In this document: positions 32,784 through 41,672 of the stretch, in pieces
Numbering within the stretch: the first letter of the stretch is position 1
Layout: each line of letters starts with the position of its first letter
The notes under the pieces: model-generated
Database searches by the model: none
What the model was told of the DNA's origin: nothing
Seen by the model: only the letters and a program-made list of their open reading frames with translations
Translations under genes and position numbers: made by a program
Source of the DNA: Actinokineospora bangkokensis
GTDB taxonomy: Bacteria > Actinomycetota > Actinomycetes > Mycobacteriales > Pseudonocardiaceae
Length of the DNA stretch: 64,000 bases
Assembly: GCF_001940455.1 (NCBI RefSeq)
Contig: NZ_MKQR01000011.1
Coordinates: 186,001-250,000, forward strand
Reading direction: 5' to 3'

Positions 32784-33713
32784 TCAGCGGCCCTCGGCGT
32801 GCTTCTTGGCGTGGCCCAGGGTGGCCAGGCTGTTGGTGCCCAGGGCGTTGCGGATGAACGCCCTGGCCTCGTCGACGCCCTTGCCCTCACCCAGCACGGC
32901 GGTGATGTTGTCCTCGTTGATGCGCACGGTGTGCCGGGAGGTGGCGGTGACGCCCCCACCGGGGCGGTCCTCGAACAGCCAGTGCCCGGTGTGCAGGGAC
33001 AGCAGGGCGGGCAGCGCCGTCTGCTTGTAGACGATCTTGCGCGGGGGCAGCGCCACCCGGATGGACTCGGTGGTGTGGGTGGAGCCGTCCTTGGTCAGGG
33101 TGTCCATCGCCAGCACCTGCAACCCCGGGGTGTCCTCGGTGAACCGCACCCGCGCCACGTGCGGCAGCCGCTCCTGCCACAGCTGCGCCTGGTTGATGAA
33201 GTCGAACACGTCCTCGGCGCGGCCGTCGACGTCGACGGCGTCCTCGAAGCTGAACACCAGGTCACCCGCGGCCTCGGCGTTCTCCTTCAGCGCGGCCAGC
33301 TCGACCCGGCTGTTGCGGTCGACGGCCTCGTCGATCCACTCCAGGTCGGCGGGGTCGTCGGTGGCGGCGCGGTAGTCGTGCAGCAGCCGCACCCGGGAGG
33401 TCTCCTCGGTCAGCGGCTCCACCACCCACGCCCCGCCCATGCCGCCCACCGGCGGCTGGGACACCTCCTGGCGGAAGTCGACGCGCAGCCCGGCGGGGTC
33501 GAGCTCGCGGCGCGAGGTCCAGGTCTTGGCGGTGCCGTTGGCGGTGGCCCAGAGCCGGATGCGCTCGGAGCGCTCGTCGCGGGCCAGGTGCTCGACGTGC
33601 ACGGTGGGGGTGAACAGCTGCGGCCAGTTCTGCACGTCGGCGACGAGCTGGTAGACCGCCTTGGCGGGGGCGGCGACGGTGATCTCGTGCTCGACGGCGC
33701 GCTCGGTGGGCAT
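32784..33713 (-). CDS. Di-domain aromatase/cyclase (SRPBCC/START fold)
   Basis: 309 residues in two START-like halves (about 1-150 and 155-309). Each begins with the polyketide cyclase hallmark: HEITVAAPAKAVYQLVADVQNWPQLF, and FEDAVDVDGRAEDVFDFINQAQLW. Di-domain enzymes partner ActIII-type ketoreductases and close and aromatise the C7-C12 first ring of C9-reduced poly-beta-ketones. Both a KR and a di-domain ARO/CYC are in this operon, as expected for reduced scaffolds. Confidence 0.94.
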   Translation of the reverse strand: MPTERAVEHEITVAAPAKAVYQLVADVQNWPQLFTPTVHVEHLARDERSERIRLWATANGTAKTWTSRRELDPAGLRVDFRQEVSQPPVGGMGGAWVVEPLTEETSRVRLLHDYRAATDDPADLEWIDEAVDRNSRVELAALKENAEAAGDLVFSFEDAVDVDGRAEDVFDFINQAQLWQERLPHVARVRFTEDTPGLQVLAMDTLTKDGSTHTTESIRVALPPRKIVYKQTALPALLSLHTGHWLFEDRPGGGVTATSRHTVRINEDNITAVLGEGKGVDEARAFIRNALGTNSLATLGHAKKHAEGR

Positions 33714-33748
33714 GGCTCTCCTCGGGGCGGGGGTGCGGGGTGGGTGGG

Positions 33749-34540
33749 TCAGAAGTTGCCGAGCCCGCCGCAGACGTTGAGCGCCTGCGCGGCGATGGAG
33801 CCCGCGACGTCGCTGGCCAGGTAGCCGATGAGGCCCGCGACCTCCTCGGCGGTGGCGTAGCGGCCCAGCGGGATCTTGGCCTCGAAGCGGGTGAGGATGT
33901 CGCCCTCGGTGGTGTCCCACGCCGCGGCGTAGCCCTGGCGGACCCGCTGCGCCATCGGCGTCTCGACGTAGCCGGGGCACACGGCGTTGACGGTGATGCC
34001 GGTCTTGGCCAGCTCGTTGCCCAGCGCCTTGGTGAAGCCCACGACGCCGTGCTTGGACGCGGAGTAGGGCGCGCCGAGCACCACGCCCTGCTTGCCCGCG
34101 GTCGAGGCGACGTTGATGATCCGCCCCCAGCCCTTGTCCCGCATCCCGCCGACCGAGAGCACGTCGCGGGTGGTGAGGAAGACGCTGTTGAGGTTGGTGT
34201 TGATCACGTCGAACCACAGGTCGTCGGCGATGTCGGCGGTGACCCCGCCACCGCTGCGGCCCGCGTTGTTGACCAGGATGTCGATGGTGCCGTAGCGGTC
34301 GACCGCGCTGGTGACCAGCGAGCGCACCTGCTCGGGCGAGCCGACGTCGGCGGTGGTGCCGTCGACCTCGTAGCCCTTGTCGCGCAGCTGCTTGACGGTC
34401 AGCGCGACGTTGTCGGCGTTGCGCGCGTTGATGAAGACGCGGTGGCCCCTGGCCGCCAGCAGCTCGGCGGTGGCCAGGCCGATGCCGCTGGTGGCACCGG
34501 TGACGATGGCGGTCTTGGCGGTGTCCTGCGTGCCGGTCAC
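33749..34540 (-). CDS. Type II PKS ketoreductase (ActIII-like, C9 ketoreductase)
   Basis: 263 residues from GTG. TGATSGIG nucleotide-binding motif, NNAG, catalytic Ser in NVASTAGKQG, and YSASK. The substrate-orienting PGG motif of ActIII-type enzymes (NNAGRPGGG) reads NNAGRSGGG here, a Pro-to-Ser change at the position known to influence stereochemistry. Reduces the ACP-bound poly-beta-ketone, normally at C9, using NADPH. Located between ACP and aromatase/cyclase. Confidence 0.95.
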   Translation of the reverse strand: MTGTQDTAKTAIVTGATSGIGLATAELLAARGHRVFINARNADNVALTVKQLRDKGYEVDGTTADVGSPEQVRSLVTSAVDRYGTIDILVNNAGRSGGGVTADIADDLWFDVINTNLNSVFLTTRDVLSVGGMRDKGWGRIINVASTAGKQGVVLGAPYSASKHGVVGFTKALGNELAKTGITVNAVCPGYVETPMAQRVRQGYAAAWDTTEGDILTRFEAKIPLGRYATAEEVAGLIGYLASDVAGSIAAQALNVCGGLGNF

Positions 34541-34560
34541 GTGTGCTCCTCCTGTCCCGG

Positions 34561-34836
34561 TCAGCCCGCGTTGACCAGCGCCAGGAACTCCCGCGGGGTC
34601 CGGGAGGTGGCGGCGGCGTCGTCGTCGAAGGTGATGCGGTGCTCGCGGGTGATGCGGGCCACCGCCTCCAGCAGGGCCAGCGAGTCGTAGCCCAGGTCGT
34701 CGAAGGGGGTGTCGAGGATGTCGGCGTCGAGGTCGACGCCCGCCTGCACGCCCGCGCTCTCGACGAGCACGCGCTTGAGGTCGTCGAGCGAGAGCGCGCC
34801 GGTGGTCGGCTGGGCGGTGGTCTCGGTGGTGGTCAC
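34561..34836 (-). CDS. Acyl carrier protein of the type II PKS
   Basis: 91 residues. The phosphopantetheine attachment site is Ser52 in DDLGYDSLALLE. The ~15-residue Thr-rich N-terminal tail before the four-helix core is longer than usual. It carries the growing chain for the KS-alpha/KS-beta pair. It needs a PPTase and malonyl-CoA:ACP transacylase from elsewhere in the genome. Gene gaps of 9 bp to KS-beta and 20 bp to the ketoreductase confirm the operon. Confidence 0.96.
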   Translation of the reverse strand: MTTTETTAQPTTGALSLDDLKRVLVESAGVQAGVDLDADILDTPFDDLGYDSLALLEAVARITREHRITFDDDAAATSRTPREFLALVNAG

Positions 34837-34845
34837 GGGTTCCTC

Positions 34846-36051
34846 CTAGTGGGACGGTGCCCGCACGACGACGGCGGAGTTGAAGCCGCCGTGGCCGCGG
34901 GCGAGGACGAGGGCGGTGCGGACCGCGGCCTCGCGGGGTTGGTCGGTGACGAGGTCGAGCCGGTGCGCCGGGTCGGGCTCGACCCGGGTGGTGGGCGGGA
35001 TCAGGCCGTCGCGGATGGACAGCAGCGCGTAGGCCACGTCCACCGGCGCGGCACCGGCGTACAACCGGCCGGTGGTGGTCTTGGGCGCGGTGACCGGCAC
35101 CCCGGCGGGGCCGAACACCGCGGCGAGCGCGTCGGACTCCACCCGGTCGAGCTCGGGGACCCCGGCGGCGTCGGCGAACACGACGTCGACCTGGTCGGGG
35201 CGCACGCCCGCGTCGTCGAGGGCGCCGGTGATCGCCCGGCCGAGCGCGGGGCCGCGGTCGCTGCCCGGGCGGGGGTCGAAGGTCGCGGCGTAGCCCGCCA
35301 GCTCGCCGTAGGGCCTGCGCTCGGTGGCGGCGTCCTCGACGATGAGGATCGCCCCGCCCTCGCCCGCCACGTGCCCGTCGGCGCGGGCGTCGAAGGGCAG
35401 GTACGCGGTGGCGGGGTCCTCGGCGGTGGTGAGCCGCCCGCCTGCCAGCTGCGCCACCCAGCCCCAGGGGCAGATCGAGCCGTCGACCCCGCCGGAAACG
35501 ATGAGCTTGCTGCCCCTGCGCAGGTGGCGGCGGGCCTGGCCGAGGGCGTCGAGGCCGCCCGCCTGGTCGGTGACGACGACCCCGCTGGGGCCCTTGAGCC
35601 CGTTGCGGATGGAGATCTGCCCGGTGTTGACGGCGTAGAACCAGGCGAAGGACTGGTAGGCGCTGACGTACTGGCTGCCCCGGCTCCACAGGTTCTGCAG
35701 CTCGCGCTGGCCGAACTCGAACCCGCCCGCGGAGCTCGCGGTGACCACTCCCATGTCGAAGGCGGGCAGCTGCCGCGGGGTGATGCCCGCGTCGGCCAGC
35801 GCCCAGTCGGCGGCGACGAGGGCGAAGCGGGTCATGTAGTCGGTCTGCGGGAGCAGCCGGTTCTCCAGGTGGTCCTCGGCGACGAAGTCGGGCACCTCCC
35901 CGGCGAGGGTGGCCGGGTAGCCGCCCGCGTCGAACCGGCGCACCGGGCCGATGGCGTCCTTGCCCGCGAGCGCGGCCTGCCAGACCGCCTCGGTGCCCAG
36001 CCCGGTGGGCGCCACGACCCCGATGCCGGTGATGACGGCGCGCGCGCTCAC
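34846..36051 (-). CDS. Ketosynthase beta / chain length factor (KS-beta, CLF)
   Basis: 401 residues from GTG, overlapping KS-alpha by 4 bp. Thiolase fold like KS-alpha, but the active-site Cys is replaced by Gln ([13 protein letters not shown]), the defining mark of CLF, which decarboxylates malonyl-ACP and sets chain length. Residues lining the chain tunnel would be needed to predict the number of extensions; I cannot assign this reliably by eye. Confidence 0.96.
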   Translation of the reverse strand: MSARAVITGIGVVAPTGLGTEAVWQAALAGKDAIGPVRRFDAGGYPATLAGEVPDFVAEDHLENRLLPQTDYMTRFALVAADWALADAGITPRQLPAFDMGVVTASSAGGFEFGQRELQNLWSRGSQYVSAYQSFAWFYAVNTGQISIRNGLKGPSGVVVTDQAGGLDALGQARRHLRRGSKLIVSGGVDGSICPWGWVAQLAGGRLTTAEDPATAYLPFDARADGHVAGEGGAILIVEDAATERRPYGELAGYAATFDPRPGSDRGPALGRAITGALDDAGVRPDQVDVVFADAAGVPELDRVESDALAAVFGPAGVPVTAPKTTTGRLYAGAAPVDVAYALLSIRDGLIPPTTRVEPDPAHRLDLVTDQPREAAVRTALVLARGHGGFNSAVVVRAPSH

Positions 36052-37304
36052 GACGGGTCCCGCAGCACGATCGCGCTCTGGAAGCCGCCGAAGCCGCTGC
36101 CGACGCTGAGCACCGTGCGCACCGGCCACTCCCGGGCGGTCAGCGGCACGTAGTCCAGGTCGCACTCGGGGTCGGGGGTGTGCAGGTTCGCCGTGGGCGG
36201 CACCACGTCGTGCTGGATGGCCAGGACCGACGCGGCGACCTCCAGCGAGCCGATGGCGCCGAGGGAGTGGCCGATCATCGATTTGATGGAGCTGACCGGT
36301 ACGTCGTGGGCGTGGTGCCCGAGCGAGAGCTTGAAGGCGGCGGTCTCGTGCCGGTCGTTCTGCTTGGTGCCCGAGCCGTGCGCGTTGACGTAGTCGACCT
36401 CGGTGGGGTCGAGCCGGGCCTCGTCGAGCGCGCGGGTGATGGCCTCGGCCATCTCGGCGCCGTCGGGGCGCAGCCCGGTCATGTGGTAGGCGTTGCAGCG
36501 CGAGGCGAACCCGGCGACCTCGGCGTAGACGCGCGCACCGCGGGCGCGGGCCCGCTCCAGGTCCTCCAGGACGAACACCGCGGCGCCCTCACCCAGGACG
36601 AACCCGTTGCGGGTGGCGTCGAAGGGCCGGGAGGCGTGCTCGGGGTCGTCGTTGCGCGGGGTGGTGGCCTTGATCGCGTCGAAGCAGGCCAGGGTGATCG
36701 GGGAGATCGGCGCGTCGGTGGCCCCGGCGACCACGACGTCGACCGCGCCCTCGCGCACCAGTTCGGCGGCGTAGCCGAGGGAGTCCAACCCGGACGTGCA
36801 CCCGGCCGAGACCACCGAGGCCGGGCCCTCGGCGCCCACCGCCCACGCCACCTCGGTGGCGAAGGAGCTGGGGACCAGGAAGTTGTACAGGTGCGGGGCG
36901 CCGTAGCGGTGGTCGACCTCGTGCAGGCGCCCGTCGTCGCTGACGACCCGGTACTCCTGCTCCAGGCCGGTGGTGGCGCCCACGGCGGTGCCGATGGTGA
37001 CGCCCAGCCTGCCCGGGTCGAGGTCGTCGAAGGCCAGGCCGCTGTCGGCGACGGCCTCGCGGGCGGCGACCACGGCGAACTGCGCGGCCCGGTCCATCCG
37101 CCGGATCTCCTGCGGGGTCAGCCCGGCCAGTTCGGGGTCGAAGTCGGCCTCGGCCGCCACCCGGGAGCGGAACGGCGCCGGGTCGAAGAAGCTGATGCCC
37201 CGGGTGGCGGTGCGCCCGGCCGTGAGCAGGTCCCAGAACGCCTTGGTGCCGTTGCCGCCGGGGGCGATGACGCCGACCCCGGTGATCACCACCCGGCGGC
37301 TCAC
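36048..37304 (-). CDS. Ketosynthase alpha (KS-alpha) of the type II PKS
   Basis: 418 residues from GTG. Catalytic Cys169 in [14 protein letters not shown], His in [11 protein letters not shown] and the Lys/His pair in [15 protein letters not shown] match the actinorhodin enzyme spacing. Forms the heterodimer with KS-beta that builds the poly-beta-ketone from malonyl units. Overlaps the TcmI-like cyclase by 4 bp. Confidence 0.97.
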   Translation of the reverse strand: MSRRVVITGVGVIAPGGNGTKAFWDLLTAGRTATRGISFFDPAPFRSRVAAEADFDPELAGLTPQEIRRMDRAAQFAVVAAREAVADSGLAFDDLDPGRLGVTIGTAVGATTGLEQEYRVVSDDGRLHEVDHRYGAPHLYNFLVPSSFATEVAWAVGAEGPASVVSAGCTSGLDSLGYAAELVREGAVDVVVAGATDAPISPITLACFDAIKATTPRNDDPEHASRPFDATRNGFVLGEGAAVFVLEDLERARARGARVYAEVAGFASRCNAYHMTGLRPDGAEMAEAITRALDEARLDPTEVDYVNAHGSGTKQNDRHETAAFKLSLGHHAHDVPVSSIKSMIGHSLGAIGSLEVAASVLAIQHDVVPPTANLHTPDPECDLDYVPLTAREWPVRTVLSVGSGFGGFQSAIVLRDPS

Positions 37305-37630
37305 TTGTCCTCCCAGTGGTAGAAGCGGGTCGCCATGGCGTCCTTGGGCGAGCGCCAGGTGACCGGGTCGTAGGCCTCGATGAACGGCTTGAGGTCGTCG
37401 GAGATCCGCACGAACCGCGGGTGCTCGCGGGTCTGCTGGATGGCGTCGCTGCCGTGCTCGCCGTCGAAGTCCTGGAGGTGGAAGTACAGGCCGCGGTAGT
37501 GGAACAGCTCGCGCCTGCGGGTGCCCATCAGCTGCGGCAGCTCGCTGCGGTCGAACTCGTCGAACAGCTCGGCCACCTCGGCGTGCGAGCCGGGGTCCAT
37601 CCTGGCCACGATCAGGGTGCTGTAGCTCAC
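37301..37630 (-). CDS. TcmI-family polyketide cyclase
   Basis: 109 residues of the small ferredoxin-like dimeric cyclase family: [21 protein letters not shown] at the start, [18 protein letters not shown] in the middle (in two halves) and the C-terminal [11 protein letters not shown], which is the TcmI signature. In tetracenomycin and pentangular pathways such enzymes close a late ring. Its presence beside a di-domain ARO/CYC suggests at least four fused rings. The start overlaps the upstream monooxygenase stop (4 bp). Confidence 0.93.
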   Translation of the reverse strand: MSYSTLIVARMDPGSHAEVAELFDEFDRSELPQLMGTRRRELFHYRGLYFHLQDFDGEHGSDAIQQTREHPRFVRISDDLKPFIEAYDPVTWRSPKDAMATRFYHWEDK

Positions 37631-39048
37631 GCTGGTTGCCTCTCGGTCTCGGTGGGTGCGGCGGCGGGGGTGGGGGCGGGCGCGCCGAACCAGCGGCGCA
37701 ACGCGGTGTCCAGGCCGTCGGCGGCGCCGTCCCCGGCCCAGGCCACGTAGCCGTCGGGGCGCACCAGCAGCGGCGGGCCGCCGGGGCGGTGGTCGACCCG
37801 GTCCGCCCAGCCCGCGACGGCGCCCGCGGGCACCCCGGTGGCCAGGCCGCGGGCGGTGGGCAGGTCGGCCCCGGGCAACCGGCGGCCCAGCAGCGGGTGG
37901 TCGCCGGGGCCGACGTCGTAGCGCACGTCCAGGCCACTGACCATGCCGGACAGGTGCCTGCCGACCTCGGGGATCTCGATCAGCTCGGCCACCACCGACC
38001 GCAGCGGCTCGACCTCCTCACCGCTGAGGTAGAGGTGGCCCTGGGCCCGGGTGTTGCGCAGCACGCGCGCGCCCACCGGGTGCCGCTCGGCGTGGTAGGT
38101 GTCGAGCAGGTCCGGCGGGGCCCAGCCGCGCACCACCGCGGCGAGCTTCCAGCCCAGGTTGGCCGCGTCCTGCACGCCCAGGCTCAGGCCCTGCCCGCCC
38201 GCGGGCAGGTGGGTGTGCGCGGCGTCGCCCGCGATGAGCACGCGCCCGCGCCGGTACTCGGTGACCTGCCGGGTGGCGTCGGTGAAGGCGCTGACCCAGC
38301 GGACCTCGGCGTCGTGCAGGCTCTCCCCGGTCAGCCGCTGCCAGGCGTCGGCGACCTCCGACCACCCGGGGGCGGTGCGCCGCTCCCGGTGCGGGGTGCC
38401 GCGCTCGCAGACGATGATGCGGTCCACTCCCCCGCCCAGCGGCGCGGACATGACCATGCCGCCGGGCACCCGCTCCCCGATGAACCGGGGCTTGATGCCC
38501 CGGCCCACGACGTCGGCCAGGTACATCTCCCGGCTGGCCGGGGTGCCGGGGAAGTCGAACCCGGCGAGGCCGCGCACGGTGCTGCGACCGCCGTCGGCGG
38601 CGACGAGGTGGGAGCCCTCGAACTCCACCCGGCCGTCCGGCCCGGCCACGGCGGCGACCACGCCGTCGGCGTCCTGGTGCAGGCCGACGACCTCGTGCCC
38701 GCGCAGCACCCGGGCGCCCAGCTCGACCGCCCACCGCTCCAGCAGCCGTTCCGTGCGGTCCTGCGGGATGCCGCGCACGCCGAAGTGCGACCCCTCCAGG
38801 ACGCTGTAGTCCATGGGGATGCCGCCGAAGTGCCCCTGCGGGCTGGTCTCCACGTCGCCGAAGCGGCGCAGCAGCCCGCGCTGGGCGAACACCTCCGCGG
38901 CGCGGGCGGTGAAGCCCAGCCCGCGCGACTCGCCGCTGGGTCGCGGCGCGCGCTCCAGCACGAGCACGTCGGCGCCGCCGAGGCGCAGCTCGCCCGCGAG
39001 CAGCAGGCCCACCGGGCCCGCGCCCACCACGATGACCGGGCGGCTCAC
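37627..39048 (-). CDS. FAD-dependent aromatic polyketide monooxygenase (full length, PHBH fold)
   Basis: 473 residues from GTG. FAD motifs [15 protein letters not shown] and [24 protein letters not shown] (in two parts), plus a C-terminal thioredoxin-like domain ending [13 protein letters not shown]. It belongs with PgaE/RdmE/Rox-like hydroxylases. It likely hydroxylates the cyclised scaffold or forms a quinone. The two FAD enzymes of this operon (this and 31694-32782) are not close copies, so they probably act at different steps. Overlaps the ABM gene stop by 4 bp. Confidence 0.93.
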   Translation of the reverse strand: MSRPVIVVGAGPVGLLLAGELRLGGADVLVLERAPRPSGESRGLGFTARAAEVFAQRGLLRRFGDVETSPQGHFGGIPMDYSVLEGSHFGVRGIPQDRTERLLERWAVELGARVLRGHEVVGLHQDADGVVAAVAGPDGRVEFEGSHLVAADGGRSTVRGLAGFDFPGTPASREMYLADVVGRGIKPRFIGERVPGGMVMSAPLGGGVDRIIVCERGTPHRERRTAPGWSEVADAWQRLTGESLHDAEVRWVSAFTDATRQVTEYRRGRVLIAGDAAHTHLPAGGQGLSLGVQDAANLGWKLAAVVRGWAPPDLLDTYHAERHPVGARVLRNTRAQGHLYLSGEEVEPLRSVVAELIEIPEVGRHLSGMVSGLDVRYDVGPGDHPLLGRRLPGADLPTARGLATGVPAGAVAGWADRVDHRPGGPPLLVRPDGYVAWAGDGAADGLDTALRRWFGAPAPTPAAAPTETERQPA

Positions 39049-39737
39049 GGCTGCGCGGGTGCGGGCTCGGCCGACCGCGTGTGCACGGGCCGGTAGGTGT
39101 TGTAGTCGTGCGAGGTCAGCAGGGAGCGGGCGCGCTCGCGCATCCGGCGCACGCCCTCGGGGCGCTCGACCTCGGGCAGGGTGTGGAAGTGGTCGTAGGC
39201 GGCCTCGCTCTCCCACTGCGCGAAGTTGACGACCGCGGAGCCGTCGGTGGCGCGCAGGATGCTGTTGGAGCGGAACCCCGGGAACCCCTCCAGCCACTCG
39301 TCGTCCTGGGAGAACAGGTCCACCAGCTCGGCCTGGTCCTGCTGCTGCACGCCCATCACCGCGATGACGGTCAGGGTGTCGTTCTGCGGGCCGATCTCGA
39401 TGGCGCCCACCGACGGGTGCGTCCTGGTGTAGACCACCTCCGTCTGGATGAGCCGGACCTGGGTGGCCAGCTCGTCGAACAGCGGGACGATCTCCTTCTG
39501 GAACTTCTCGCCGTGGTAGCGGTTCTGCAGGTCCTCGGCGCTGCGCCACTGGATGTAGTTCGCGGTGCCGGGGCCGCCGACCCCGCCGAACAGCGTCGAG
39601 GAGATCCAGCCGGGGAAGTCGGCGGAGTCGATGATCCCGGTCATCGTGGTCAGCAGCCGCTGCTGGGCCGCCTGCGACGTGGCGCCGAACAGGTTCAGCA
39701 CCGTCAGGCGGTCGTCGGCCGCGGAAATGAACGCCAT
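39045..39737 (-). CDS. Di-domain antibiotic biosynthesis monooxygenase (ABM fold)
   Basis: About 230 residues from ATG 39737 (GGAGGAAAC just upstream; ATG 39776 would add 13 residues). Two ferredoxin-like ABM domains, about 5-110 and 118-215: NLFGATSQAAQQRLLTTMT...FPGWISSTLFGG, and VIAVMGVQQQDQAELVDLF...FPGFRSNSILRA. The family includes cofactor-free anthrone oxygenases such as ActVA-Orf6 that make quinones. First gene of the PKS operon, so it is controlled by the promoter in 39738-39915. Confidence 0.9.
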   Translation of the reverse strand: MAFISAADDRLTVLNLFGATSQAAQQRLLTTMTGIIDSADFPGWISSTLFGGVGGPGTANYIQWRSAEDLQNRYHGEKFQKEIVPLFDELATQVRLIQTEVVYTRTHPSVGAIEIGPQNDTLTVIAVMGVQQQDQAELVDLFSQDDEWLEGFPGFRSNSILRATDGSAVVNFAQWESEAAYDHFHTLPEVERPEGVRRMRERARSLLTSHDYNTYRPVHTRSAEPAPAQP

Positions 39738-39915
39738 GTTTCCTCCGGCGTGCTCGGTGGGGTGTTCGCCGCGCATTCCACGCGGATCGGTCGATTCCCG
39801 GCTCCAAATGCCGGACCGATTACCGCGGCGCGCTCTGCTATCTATTCAACCGAGGCACCCACCCGGGGTCAACGGCGCCCATTCCAAGATTGCGGCAAGT
39901 CTGTGTCAGAGAACT
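39738..39915 (-). promoter_or_regulatory. Promoter region of the type II PKS operon
   Basis: 178 bp, locally AT-rich, between the ABM start and the downstream end of the regulator gene. On the minus strand it contains GACTTGCCGCAATC (about 39888-39901), closely matching GACTTGTCTGCAATC upstream of the regulator at 40709-40723. The small inverted repeat TCTG-TGT-CAGA (39900-39910) adjoins it. Confidence 0.5.
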
Positions 39916-40611
39916 TCAAGAGCCTGCGGAGGCGCGCGCGCCGACCCCGGCCGGGTATCCCAGGCGGAATCCGACGCCGCGCACGGTGGCGATCACCGCG
40001 GGGTCGCCGACCTTGCCGCGGATGCTGCTGACGTGCGTGTCGATGGTGCGGTCGGAGCGCGCCCACTCATCGCCCCACACCCTGGCCATGATGTCGCGGC
40101 GGGCGAAGACCTCGCCGGGCTCGGCGGCCAGCAGCCGCAGCAGGTCGAACTCCTTGCGGGTCAGCGGCACCAGCTCGGTGCAGCGGAAGACCTCGCGGGT
40201 GCGCGGGTCGATGCGCAGCGGGCCGCAGGAGATCACGTCCCAGCCCTGCCCGCCGTCGAGGGTGCGGCGCAGGATGGCGTCGGCGCGCGCCACCAGCTCG
40301 CGCACCCCCACCGGTCGCACCAGGTAGGCGTCCAGGCCCGCGCGCAGACCGGTGACCAGGTCGATGCCGCAGTCGCGGGGCGCGGTGCCGATCACCGGCA
40401 CCGGCCCCACCGCGTGCAGCGCCGCGCACACGTCCAGCCCGGGCGCCCCGGGTAAGCGCAGGTCGAGCACCACCAGGTCGGCCTCGGTGCCGCGGGCGAC
40501 GGCGTCGACGGCGCAGGAGACCACCTCGACCTCGTAGCCGTGCCTGCGCAGCGCGCCCGCCACCACCAGCGCCTCGACCGCGTCGCCGTCGGCCACCAGC
40601 ACCCTCGCCAT
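39916..40611 (-). CDS. Atypical OmpR-family response regulator, PKS cluster
   Basis: 231 residues from ATG with GGAGGACGG upstream. A receiver domain (about 1-115) precedes an OmpR winged helix (about 130-220: LTRKEFDLLRLLAAEPGEV, TIDTHVSSIRGKVGDPAVIATVRGVGFRLG). Phospho-acceptor Asp50 (LVVLDLRLP) and Thr76 are kept, but the nearly invariant receiver Lys is Arg99 (YLVRPVG) and one of the acidic-pocket pair is Gly9. No histidine kinase is nearby. This pattern resembles JadR1-type regulators that sense pathway products instead of phosphate. Last of the two regulator genes, reading toward the PKS operon. Confidence 0.9.
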   Translation of the reverse strand: MARVLVADGDAVEALVVAGALRRHGYEVEVVSCAVDAVARGTEADLVVLDLRLPGAPGLDVCAALHAVGPVPVIGTAPRDCGIDLVTGLRAGLDAYLVRPVGVRELVARADAILRRTLDGGQGWDVISCGPLRIDPRTREVFRCTELVPLTRKEFDLLRLLAAEPGEVFARRDIMARVWGDEWARSDRTIDTHVSSIRGKVGDPAVIATVRGVGFRLGYPAGVGARASAGS

Positions 40612-40708
40612 CCGTCCTCCAGCCACCGTCGAACAAGGGGGTGACCGCAGCGCCGCGATCGGGTCGATCGTGGCGGACGGGCGCGCGGGCATCAACCGCT
40701 CCCAAAAT

Positions 40709-40723
40709 GATTGCAGACAAGTC
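40709..40723 (-). promoter_or_regulatory. Motif upstream of regulator gene, repeated in the PKS promoter
   Basis: On the minus strand GACTTGTCTGCAATC, about 98 bp before the regulator ATG, nearly matches the motif in the PKS operon promoter (39888-39901). The intergenic region 40612-40740 also shows AT-rich words such as CCAAAATGATTG. Possible shared regulator site. Confidence 0.4.
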
Positions 40724-40740
40724 CGAAATTGGTGCAAAAC

Positions 40741-41415
40741 CTAAGCGCGGCCCAGCTTGAAACCGGTTCCGTGGACGGTGACGACCCATGACCGGGCACC
40801 CAATTTCGCGCGCAGCGCACCGACGTGGGTGTCGATTGTCCTGGTGGACTGGCCGCTGGAATCGTCCCAGACCTCGGCCATGATCCGGCCCCGGGTGAAC
40901 ACCGTTCCCGGTTCGGCCGCCAAGAGGGCGAGCAGGTCGAATTCCTTCGGCGTAAGCGCTATCCGCCGATCGCCGAGGTGCACCTCCCTGGCCCGGGTGT
41001 TGACCCGCAGGTCGCCGCGCACGACGACCTCGGCCGGGGGCGCGGGCTCCTCGGCGGGCGCGCCGCGCACCCGCCGCATCACCGCGTGGATGCGCGCGAC
41101 CAGCTCGGCCACCGGCACCGGCGTGCCCACGTAGTCGTCGAGCCCGGCCTGGAAGCCCAGCACCCGGTCGAGCTCGGAGTCCCGCGCGGACAGCGCGATC
41201 ACCGGCACCCGGCTGCGGGCCCGCAGCCTGCGGCACACCTCCAGGCCGTCGAGGTCGGGCAGGTCCAACCCGAGCAGCACCAGGTCGGCGCGCACCGGGC
41301 CGTCGAGCAGCGCGGCGCCGGTGCCTGCCAGCTCGACGGCGAAACCCCGGTCGCGCAGGCCGCCCGCCACGGCCCCCGCGGCGGTGGGATCGGCGTCCAC
41401 CAGCAGCAAGCGCAT
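40741..41415 (-). CDS. Atypical OmpR-family response regulator without phospho-acceptor Asp
   Basis: 224 residues. Receiver-like domain (1-120) plus OmpR winged helix (LTPKEFDLLALLAAEPGTV, TIDTHVGALRAKLGARSWVVTVHGTGFKLG). The phosphorylation-site Asp is replaced by Gly49 (ADLVLLGLDLPD) and the conserved Lys by Thr98 (YVGTPVP), so phosphorylation by a kinase is not expected. It is paralogous to the adjacent regulator and probably the pathway's activator or repressor, with ligand- or partner-dependent control (inference). Confidence 0.9.
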   Translation of the reverse strand: MRLLLVDADPTAAGAVAGGLRDRGFAVELAGTGAALLDGPVRADLVLLGLDLPDLDGLEVCRRLRARSRVPVIALSARDSELDRVLGFQAGLDDYVGTPVPVAELVARIHAVMRRVRGAPAEEPAPPAEVVVRGDLRVNTRAREVHLGDRRIALTPKEFDLLALLAAEPGTVFTRGRIMAEVWDDSSGQSTRTIDTHVGALRAKLGARSWVVTVHGTGFKLGRA

Positions 41416-41672
41416 CGCTCCCCCCTCACCGAAGCGCGGACCACGGCCCTGCCCCGGCCGCGGCCCGCTCCACCCGACGCCCCGCGACGAGGGATGCTAT
41501 CCGGCCACCAGCGCGCCTCCCACGATTCACCTCGCCGTCCCACCCACTGGACCGCGAGCGCGCTCACACCCCTGTTGCCTGCCCGACTTCTGGACAATAC
41601 CGACTATTCGCGCGGCGCGATCGACCCGACCGGCCATTGTGGAGGGTGTTCGTCGAGGCGAGCGGGGTCCGG

